From Hellea sp. (lineage in GTDB: Bacteria > Pseudomonadota > Alphaproteobacteria > Caulobacterales > Maricaulaceae): a stretch of 50,127 nucleotides of DNA. The notes beneath the pieces were generated by a model. It saw only the letters and a list, made by a program, of their open reading frames with translations, ran no database searches and was not told the DNA's origin. The position numbers and the translations under genes were made by a program. The stretch is from NCBI GenBank assembly GCA_020631215.1, contig JAHDHS010000015.1, positions 1 through 50,127 of the forward strand, given 5' to 3'. This document shows, piece after piece, positions 7,565 to 13,830 of this stretch (within the stretch, counting starts at the first letter, position 1; every line of letters begins with the position of its first letter).

Positions 7565-7725
7565 ACATTAAAATGGCCTGACCGCCGAAGCAATCAGGCC
7601 ATTAATCCCACATCCCACATTGAACGCGGCCTTCTGCTGTCCCTGTACCCACTTCGGGATTATCAGTTCGGGCCGCGTTGATGTCTATCTACGCGGCGCT
7701 ACCTGAACCAAAGCCGAGTTTTTGA
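7565..7725 (-). ncRNA. Candidate structured small RNA, identity unknown
   Basis: This is a gene-free stretch with strong pairing. AACGCGGCC (7623-7631) pairs with GGCCGCGTT (7671-7679) over nine base pairs around a 39-base interior. Downstream on the minus strand a second hairpin (7573-7602) ends in four T and looks like a terminator. This would give a minus-strand RNA of roughly 150-160 bases, isolated between the arsH terminator and the repeat cluster. I compared it from memory with 6S, SRP and tmRNA motifs and could not match it. No promoter is obvious. It could also be debris of another repeat. Confidence 0.35.
7568..7602 (-). terminator. Rho-independent terminator
   Basis: On the minus strand, ATGGCCTGA and TCAGGCCAT form nine pairs around a 12-base loop and are followed by TTTTAATG. 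The T tract is short, but the stem is strong. No protein gene precedes it closely; it would end the candidate small RNA. Confidence 0.6.
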
Positions 7726-7734
7726 GCCGATCAG

Positions 7735-7764
7735 GGTTAAAGCGGATTCATGATGAATCCCGCG
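7735..7764 (-). terminator. Probable terminator downstream of arsH
   Basis: On the minus strand, GCGGGATTCAT and ATGAATCCGC form a hairpin with one bulged G and a one-base loop, followed by TTTAA. It lies about 42 bases after the arsH stop. The T tract is weak. Confidence 0.5.
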
Positions 7765-7805
7765 TAAAGACTGGAATTGATGGGTTATGCAGGCTGTCAG
7801 CAAGT

Positions 7806-8516
7806 CTATTTTTTATTGACCCGGGCAGAAAGTTGTTCTGCCGTTTCGACGCGTTCGGAATAACGTTGGGTCAGATAATCGGACTGATCCCGTGTCAGCC
7901 ATGTGAATTTGACCAACTCTTCCATCACATCGACGATACGGTTATAATAGGATGAGGGCTTCATGCGGCCATCTTCATCAAATTCCAAAAACGCCCGCGC
8001 GACCGAGGATTGATTGGGGATTGTAATCAGGCGCATCCACCGCCCCAAAATTCGTAACTGATTGACTGTGTTAAAGCTTTGCGATCCACCGGATACCTGC
8101 ATGACGGCCAGAGTTTTACCTTGTGTCGGACGAACGCCGCCCAGTGCCAAAGGAATCCAGTCAATTTGCGTTTTCATAATGCCTGTCATGGATCCATGAC
8201 GTTCCGGGGAACACCAGACCATGCCATCTGACCACATAACTGCCTCGCGCAATTCCTGTACCTTGGGATGGCTGGCCTCGGCATCATCGGGCAGGGGCAG
8301 GCCGGAAGGGTCAAATATCCGCGTTTCACAGCCAAATTTTCGTAATATCCGGGCCGCTTCCTCATTGGCCAAACGGGAATAGGACACCTCGCGCAAAGAG
8401 CCGTGCAAAAGCAAGATTTTCGGGGCCTCTTTTGATCTTTTAGGCCTGAGTAAAGCCCGCTTATCGATGTGTTTAAAGCCAATCTCCTCAAGTTGAGGGG
8501 TTGTATCAGTCATCAT
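7806..8516 (-). CDS. arsH: ArsH, NADPH-dependent FMN reductase / organoarsenical oxidase
   Basis: 236-residue flavodoxin-like protein. ArsH proteins bind FMN, reduce oxygen or quinones with NADPH, and oxidise toxic trivalent methyl- and aromatic arsenicals. Signature blocks are [16 protein letters not shown] (FMN phosphate loop), [34 protein letters not shown] and [13 protein letters not shown], ending [19 protein letters not shown]. It lies 27 bp after arsR on the same strand and is probably controlled by ArsR through the palindrome at 8885-8900. Two consecutive ATG codons (8516, 8513) could serve; AAAGG precedes both. No arsenate reductase, arsenite pump or arsM is in the window, so the locus looks specific for organoarsenicals or quinone stress. 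Confidence 0.95.
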   Translation of the reverse strand: MMTDTTPQLEEIGFKHIDKRALLRPKRSKEAPKILLLHGSLREVSYSRLANEEAARILRKFGCETRIFDPSGLPLPDDAEASHPKVQELREAVMWSDGMVWCSPERHGSMTGIMKTQIDWIPLALGGVRPTQGKTLAVMQVSGGSQSFNTVNQLRILGRWMRLITIPNQSSVARAFLEFDEDGRMKPSSYYNRIVDVMEELVKFTWLTRDQSDYLTQRYSERVETAEQLSARVNKK

Positions 8517-8543
8517 AATACCTTTAGATTTTTGCCTGTGGCG

Positions 8544-8882
8544 TTAACAGCAAGCCATCTTGGTCGTCATATCACTCAGTGGCCCGCAAATATCTTCATG
8601 CCCCTGACAGCAATCTTTGACCAGATAGACCAAAAGTTCGCTCATATGATGATATTGTATCGAATATATGATGGAGCGGCCCTCACGACGGCTTTGGATC
8701 AAGCCGGCATGAGACAGGATATTGAGCTGAGCAGAGAGCGTATTGGCCGCCACGCCTACCGCTTTGGCAATATCACCTGCGGCTAGACCATTTGGGCCGG
8801 CCTTCACCAATTCGCGAAAAACGAACAAACGACCCTCTTGGGCCAAGGCAGATAGCCGTTGTGTGGCTGTTTTTATTTCCAT
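8544..8882 (-). CDS. arsR: ArsR-family transcriptional repressor
   Basis: 112-residue winged-helix repressor. The helix-turn-helix lies around residues 33-60 (LAAGDIAKAVGVAANTLSAQLNILSHAGLI), followed by the wing SRREGRSIIYSI. Metalloid-sensing cysteines sit at the C-terminus: Cys91-Cys92 and Cys99, plus a terminal Cys111-Cys112. The adjacent pair plus a third cysteine a few residues on resembles the As(III) site of Acidithiobacillus ferrooxidans ArsR rather than the CxC in helix 3 of the E. coli plasmid type. It is the first gene of an arsR-arsH operon and has a palindromic operator just upstream, consistent with autorepression. Confidence 0.9.
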   Translation of the reverse strand: MEIKTATQRLSALAQEGRLFVFRELVKAGPNGLAAGDIAKAVGVAANTLSAQLNILSHAGLIQSRREGRSIIYSIQYHHMSELLVYLVKDCCQGHEDICGPLSDMTTKMACC

Positions 8883-8884
8883 AA

Positions 8885-8900
8885 TTCAACGATAGTTGAA
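8885..8900. promoter_or_regulatory. Putative ArsR operator
   Basis: Perfect palindrome TTCAAC-GATA-GTTGAA, three bases upstream of the arsR start codon. It has the size and TTCAA/TTGAA core expected of an ArsR/SmtB-family operator. This inference rests on position and symmetry. Confidence 0.65.
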
Positions 8901-8937
8901 ATAAATGTGCCTATCAAGCCTTAAATAGTAACCAGCC

Positions 8938-8993
8938 AAAAAAAGCCGCCCAGTGTCATTTGCCTTTAGGCAAAATACACGGACGGGCGGCTT
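8938..8993 (-). terminator. Rho-independent terminator downstream of panD
   Basis: On the minus strand, AGCCGCCC pairs with GGGCGGCT, with an inner TTGCC/GGCAA hairpin, followed by seven T. It begins about 25 bases after the panD stop and insulates panD from the ars operon. Confidence 0.85.
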
Positions 8994-9017
8994 CGTGTTC
9001 AGAATATCTATTAGAGC

Positions 9018-9380
9018 TTAGTGGACGGGCGGGATGACCACGTCGTTATTTTCATCCAGCAGCACCACATTTGGCGCGTAGTTGCGAGCCTTTTCGGCTT
9101 CCATTTGGCAGTAGGTGATGATGATGATTTTATCACCGATCTGAACCCGGCGCGCGGCCGCCCCGTTCAGGCCGAAGGTCTTAGAGCCGCGAGGTGCGGT
9201 AATGGCATAGGTCGTAAATCGCTCGCCATTGGTAATATTCAGGATATCGACCTGTTCATTGGGCAGAATCCCGGCGCGGTCGAGCAAATCCTGATCGATT
9301 GAGATCGATCCTTCATAGTGAAGATCAGCCTGAGTCACCGTCGCCCGGTGAATTTTGCCTTTCATCATTGTCAGAAGCAT
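9018..9380 (-). CDS. panD: Aspartate 1-decarboxylase (PanD)
   Basis: 120-residue pyruvoyl enzyme that converts L-aspartate to beta-alanine for pantothenate and coenzyme A synthesis. The proenzyme cleaves itself between Gly24 and Ser25 in YEGSISID, and the new N-terminal Ser becomes the pyruvoyl group. Other family blocks are [42 protein letters not shown] and the C-terminal [20 protein letters not shown] precedes ATG 9380 at good spacing, so I keep the first Met although Met5 and Met6 are also possible. It is monocistronic, with its own terminator; no panB or panC is nearby. Confidence 0.95.
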   Translation of the reverse strand: MLLTMMKGKIHRATVTQADLHYEGSISIDQDLLDRAGILPNEQVDILNITNGERFTTYAITAPRGSKTFGLNGAAARRVQIGDKIIIITYCQMEAEKARNYAPNVVLLDENNDVVIPPVH

Positions 9381-9509
9381 TCGCCCCTCCTTATCCTGTT
9401 GCCTGCCTTATATAGGTATCATTTTGCCATGTCCAAGCAGAACCCCCGTTTTTGCAAGAAGCCTATGCGGGGTGTTTATCTTGCGTTCAGATTGGGTTAA
9501 TCGCCCCCT

Positions 9510-10016
9510 ATGAATTCTAAAGCCTATAAAGACGTTTTAATCCTCATAACCGGCGGGACGCTGGATAAGGTGCATGACACGGTCAGCGAAAGCCTTGTCT
9601 TTGGCGGCGGGGGGAAAACACGCGTCACCAATATCCTGAAATCCGGGCGATGCGATCATCCGCGCTTGCAGGTTTTGATGCAGGTGGACAGTCTGGATAT
9701 GACCGACGCACAGAGAGAGATTATTTTACAGGCCGCCATGGCGGCACCTCAGGATCATATTGTTATCACCCACGGCACAGGCACGATGGACGTCACGGCG
9801 AAATATCTGGACAGCCAGATCGGCGATAAGACGATTGTGCTGACCGGGGCGATGCGCCCGCAATCTTTGGGCAAATCCGATGCGGGCTTTAATCTGGGCG
9901 GGGCGGTGATTGCGGCGCAGACTCTGCCCGCAGGCGTTTATGCCGTCATGAATGGACGGGTGTTTGGGGCGAAAGATGTGCGCAAGGATATCAAGGCCGG
10001 GCGGTTTGACGTCTAG
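9510..10016 (+). CDS. Short asparaginase-like protein (N-terminal domain only)
   Basis: 168 residues, about half the length of a true L-asparaginase, matching only the N-terminal domain. The first-threonine motif LITGGTLDK (Thr17) is present, as are VDSLDM, VITHGTGTMDVTAKYL and IVLTGAMRPQS. In classical type II asparaginases the second motif is HGTDTM; here Gly91 replaces that catalytic Asp, and the C-terminal domain, which supplies part of the active site, is missing. Such short proteins recur in proteobacteria and lack a proven activity, so I do not assign asparagine hydrolysis. The frame is intact with a clean stop. It lies 60 bp before the M16 protease gene. Confidence 0.8.
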   Translation: MNSKAYKDVLILITGGTLDKVHDTVSESLVFGGGGKTRVTNILKSGRCDHPRLQVLMQVDSLDMTDAQREIILQAAMAAPQDHIVITHGTGTMDVTAKYLDSQIGDKTIVLTGAMRPQSLGKSDAGFNLGGAVIAAQTLPAGVYAVMNGRVFGAKDVRKDIKAGRFDV

Positions 10017-10076
10017 CCCATAGACATCTGTCGTAATCTGTATCACATTGGGGGCCTGAAATTTAAAGGTGCCCTT

Positions 10077-12917
10077 ATGAAAATCTCTGCCCCCCTGCTA
10101 TTTTTAACAGCCTCTGTTTTGGCGCTCGCCGCCTGTACGGATCCGGTCCAGACGCCGGATGTGAGCGCGCCCGCGAAAGCGGAGCTGAATCTGGAATATG
10201 AAAAAATCACGCTGGATAATGGGCTGGATGTGGTCTTTCACATTGACCGGTCTGACCCTGTTGTCGCGATCAATCTGGCGGCACATGTAGGGTCCGCGCG
10301 GGAGACCGAAGGCAATACGGGCTTTGCGCATTTATTTGAGCATTTGCTGTTTCTGGACAGTGAAAATCTTGGCTATGGCGGTCTGGATTTGATGAATACC
10401 CGCATCGGCGGGGAGGGCACGAACGGCTTTACGACCCATGACATGACGCAATATTTCCAAGCCGTCCCCAAGGATGCGCTTGAGAAAGTGATCTGGGCGG
10501 AGGCAGACAAGCTCGGCTGGTTTATCGAAACGGTCAGCCAGAATGTCATCGATAAGGAAAAACAGGTCGTTAAAAATGAAAAGCGGCAGCGGGTGGATAA
10601 TCAGCCCTATGGCCATGGATTTTACATCGTCAATAAGGCGCTTTACCCGTCCGACCATCCTTATAATTGGCAGGTCATTGGCAGTCTGGCCGATCTGGAA
10701 GCGGCCTCATTGGAAGAAACCAAGGATTTCTATGCCCGCTGGTATACGCCCAATAATGTGACGGTGACTATCACAGGTGACTTTGACAAGGCCCAGGCCA
10801 AAAAATGGGTTGAGAAATATTTCGGGGAAATTCCGCGCGGGGCGGATGTCGAGCCCTATGCCAAACGTCCGGCCAAGCTGGAAGAGAGCGTTTCGCTTTA
10901 CTATGAGGACAATTTTGCGACGGTCCCGCGGCTTTACATGGTTTGGCCGTCCGTTGAGCAATATCATCCGGATAGCTACGCTCTGGACGTTTTGGCGGAA
11001 TATCTGACCGACGGAAAGCGCGCGCCCCTCAATGAGGTGATGATTGATGAGGACAAGGTGACCTCCAGTCTCGGCGCGTTTAATTACGCCAAAGAGATTT
11101 CCGGTGAATATTATATCTATGTCAATGCCAATGACGGGGAAGATATAGACGGCTTGATCCCGTCTTTGTCAAAAGGCTTTGCCCGCTTTGAAGAAAACGG
11201 AATCCCCCAAGACGCGCTGGAGCGCATCAAGACCAAGGCCGAAGTGGGTTTTTACGGTGAAGTGCAAAGCGCGCTGGGCAAGGCGATCCAGCTGTCGGAA
11301 TATAATCTCTTTACCGATGATCCCGGCTTTTATGAAAAAGACCTGGCCGCCCTGAAATCCGTCAGCGCGAAAGATGTGATGCGGGTCTATGAGACCTATA
11401 TCAAGGATCAACATTTACTCTATCTGAGTGTTGTGCCCAAGGGCGCGCCGGAGTTGAAACTGGATGAGAATTATCCGGCGCAGCAGGCCGAAATCGTCGA
11501 AGAAAAAGTCGTGGCGGGCGCGGAAAAAGAGGTCGAGTTTGATCCGGCTGCGCGCATCATTGAAAACCCGACGCCGTCTAGTTTTGACCGCAGCGTAGAG
11601 CCGCCTTTCGGGGACAGTTACACGCTCACCGCGCCGGATGTCTGGCGTAAGACACTTGGCAATGGCCTTGAGGTTTACGGCATCACCTCCAATGAGACAC
11701 CACTCGTGAATTTCTCGCTGCGTCTGGATGCGGGGAAAATTCGCGGGGACATTTCCAAACCTGCCGTGGCCGGGCTGACGGCTGATATGCTCGAGAAAGG
11801 CACAAGCGGAAAAACGACGGCAGAATTTGAAGAAGCCCTCGGCAATCTGGGGTCATCCTTATCGGTCAGCGGCGGAAGTTACGGCACCTTTATTTCCGGC
11901 ACGACGCTGGCGCGCAATTTGGACGCGACGCTGGATTTGATGCGGGAGATGTTGTTTGAGCCGCGCTGGGACGCCGAGGAATTTGACCTGCTAAAGGCCA
12001 GACGCTTACAGGAAATCACCCAAAGCGAAGGCAACCCAAACGCGATTGCCAGCCGTGAATATGCCAAGCTGGTTTATCCCAAGGATCATATTTTCTCACG
12101 ATCCGGCTTGGGGCCAAAAGAGGCGCTGGAGACGGTCACGCTGGATGACCTGAAAGCGTTTCACAAAGCGCATTATGATTTATCGCGCGCGCAATTTCGC
12201 GTGGTCGGCGCTGTGGGTGAGGGGACTGACTTCGGGCTCGATATGGGCGAACCAAGCGGCGCAGCGCCAGTCGCGGCCCCGATGCTGAACCCGGTCAGTG
12301 ACGCGAAAGTTTATCTCTATGACGTGCCGGGCGCGAAGCAATCCGTCCTGCGGATTATGCGGCCCAGCCTTGCGGCCACAGATGCGGATTATCCTTTGAT
12401 GAACGCGATTAACTTCCCGCTCGGCGGCATTTACACATCCGATTTGATGACCTCCCTGCGGGTGGATAAGGGCTACACATATGGCATTCGCTCGGGCTTT
12501 AACGGCGATAAAGATGTTGGAACCTTCAATGTATCCAGCAGCGTCCGCACCAATGTGACCAAAGAGTCCATCGAGGAAATCCGCCGCATACTGTCAAGCT
12601 ATGGCCCTGACTTCACCCAGGACGAACTGGACACGATGAAAAGCGCCTTGCTGCGCGGACAGGCCCTAAAAAGCGAGACCAATTCGGACAAGCTGAGCAT
12701 GCTTGGCGAGATCAGCGCCTATGGCTATGCGCCCGATTACCGCGCGCAAAATGCCAAGGCAATTGAGGCCATGACGCTGGAAGATTTCAAACGGCTCGCT
12801 GCGGCCTATATCCGCCCGGACGCCATGAATTATCTGGTTGTGGGCGACGCGGCCACACAGGCGGAGGGCTTAGCGGCGCTCGGCATGGGCGCGCCAGTGA
12901 TGCTGAAGGAAGAGTAA
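10077..12917 (+). CDS. M16 family zinc protease, two-domain, lipoprotein
   Basis: 946 residues. The lipobox LAAC with Cys20 predicts anchoring to a membrane facing the periplasm. The first M16 domain starts near residue 40 (EKITLDNGLDVVFHIDRSDPVV) and holds the inverted zinc motif HLFEH at residues 85-89, with NEKRQRVDNQPYG about 80 residues later supplying the distal Glu region. The second M16 half begins around residue 525 (WRKTLGNGLEVYGITSNETPLV) and lacks an HxxEH motif, as usual for the non-catalytic half. The GYTYGIRSGF segment near residue 800 is typical. It resembles PqqL/insulinase-like peptidases that degrade oligopeptides. The DUF4349 gene follows one base after its stop. Confidence 0.92.
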   Translation: MKISAPLLFLTASVLALAACTDPVQTPDVSAPAKAELNLEYEKITLDNGLDVVFHIDRSDPVVAINLAAHVGSARETEGNTGFAHLFEHLLFLDSENLGYGGLDLMNTRIGGEGTNGFTTHDMTQYFQAVPKDALEKVIWAEADKLGWFIETVSQNVIDKEKQVVKNEKRQRVDNQPYGHGFYIVNKALYPSDHPYNWQVIGSLADLEAASLEETKDFYARWYTPNNVTVTITGDFDKAQAKKWVEKYFGEIPRGADVEPYAKRPAKLEESVSLYYEDNFATVPRLYMVWPSVEQYHPDSYALDVLAEYLTDGKRAPLNEVMIDEDKVTSSLGAFNYAKEISGEYYIYVNANDGEDIDGLIPSLSKGFARFEENGIPQDALERIKTKAEVGFYGEVQSALGKAIQLSEYNLFTDDPGFYEKDLAALKSVSAKDVMRVYETYIKDQHLLYLSVVPKGAPELKLDENYPAQQAEIVEEKVVAGAEKEVEFDPAARIIENPTPSSFDRSVEPPFGDSYTLTAPDVWRKTLGNGLEVYGITSNETPLVNFSLRLDAGKIRGDISKPAVAGLTADMLEKGTSGKTTAEFEEALGNLGSSLSVSGGSYGTFISGTTLARNLDATLDLMREMLFEPRWDAEEFDLLKARRLQEITQSEGNPNAIASREYAKLVYPKDHIFSRSGLGPKEALETVTLDDLKAFHKAHYDLSRAQFRVVGAVGEGTDFGLDMGEPSGAAPVAAPMLNPVSDAKVYLYDVPGAKQSVLRIMRPSLAATDADYPLMNAINFPLGGIYTSDLMTSLRVDKGYTYGIRSGFNGDKDVGTFNVSSSVRTNVTKESIEEIRRILSSYGPDFTQDELDTMKSALLRGQALKSETNSDKLSMLGEISAYGYAPDYRAQNAKAIEAMTLEDFKRLAAAYIRPDAMNYLVVGDAATQAEGLAALGMGAPVMLKEE

Positions 12918-12918
12918 T

Positions 12919-13830
12919 ATGAAAAAAGCGATTTTGGTTCTTGGCTCTGCGGTTCTTTTGACGGCCTGTGAGAGCAATGAGCGGATAATCGCCGATAGCC
13001 CATATGGCGCGCCAGCGCCAATGGCCTCGCAAATGGAAATGGACGTGGCCGCGGGCGTGGCCGAGCAAAGTTATTCGAAACAAGCTGACACATCCAAACC
13101 CGCCCCGGAGCCGAATTCCGACAACCCGTCTTCGCAAAGCTTTCTGGCCTATCGTTATAATTACACCTTCGCCCTGCCGGCCAAAGCCGTCAAACCCGCC
13201 ATGGAAGGTCATATGAAAATCTGCGTGACAGCTGGGCCGGATAAATGTCAGGTGCTAAGGTCTCATAACAGCCAACATTCCGATACGAAAATCAGCGCCT
13301 TTCTGTCCTTACGCGCGGAACCGGGCTGGCTGAAAACCTATGCCAAAGACGTTCAAGACGACGTTGAAGCCGCCAAGGGCGAGATGCGTTCGTCGGATGT
13401 CTCCGCCGAAGATTTGACCCGGCAAATCCTGGATACGGATGCGCGCTTAAAGGCGCAGATCACCTTGCGTGACCGTCTTCAAGGCCTGCTGGAAACCCGC
13501 AATGCAGAGCTGAAAGATTTACTGGCGCTGGAACGGGAGCTTGCCCGCGTACAAAGCCAAATCGAGAGTGCAACGACGACGTTAAATGTGCTGCGCAAGC
13601 GCGTCTCCATGTCTGTGGTGGATATTCATTACAACAGCCAGTCAGTCGCCGTATCCCGGTCCGCCTTTGCGCCGATTGGCGATGCGCTGAAAGATTTCTT
13701 CCGCACATTATCGCGCGGCCTCGCGAGCGTCATTTATTTCTTCGCCGCGATCCTGCCATGGCTGTTACTGGTCATCCTGCCGGGTCTTTGGCTTCTGCGC
13801 TGGTTCTGGCGCAGACGACGCCAAAGCTAG
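12919..13830 (+). CDS. DUF4349 domain lipoprotein with C-terminal membrane anchor
   Basis: 303 residues. The lipobox LTAC (Cys17) follows a short hydrophobic start, then comes a low-complexity segment rich in Ala, Pro and Ser to about residue 75. The DUF4349 region contains RAEPGWLKTYAKDVQ, followed by a coiled coil with LTRQILDTDARLKAQITLRDRLQGLLETRNAELKDLLALERELARVQSQIE (about residues 155-220). The C-terminus has one membrane helix (ASVIYFFAAILPWLLLVILPGLWLL) and a basic tail WRRRRQS. The function is unknown. It starts one base after the M16 stop, so it is cotranscribed with the protease; its stop overlaps that of the convergent DUF2339 gene in CTAG. Confidence 0.85.
   Translation: MKKAILVLGSAVLLTACESNERIIADSPYGAPAPMASQMEMDVAAGVAEQSYSKQADTSKPAPEPNSDNPSSQSFLAYRYNYTFALPAKAVKPAMEGHMKICVTAGPDKCQVLRSHNSQHSDTKISAFLSLRAEPGWLKTYAKDVQDDVEAAKGEMRSSDVSAEDLTRQILDTDARLKAQITLRDRLQGLLETRNAELKDLLALERELARVQSQIESATTTLNVLRKRVSMSVVDIHYNSQSVAVSRSAFAPIGDALKDFFRTLSRGLASVIYFFAAILPWLLLVILPGLWLLRWFWRRRRQS

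Noticed and set aside
7565-7725. 6S RNA, SRP RNA or tmRNA identity for the structured element
   Set aside because: I could not find the conserved motifs of these RNAs by eye; only a generic small-RNA call is justified.
9429-9500. Small plus-strand frame (MSKQNPRFCKKPM...) between panD and the asparaginase-like gene
   Set aside because: Only 23 codons, no ribosome binding site and no sign of conservation that I can judge.
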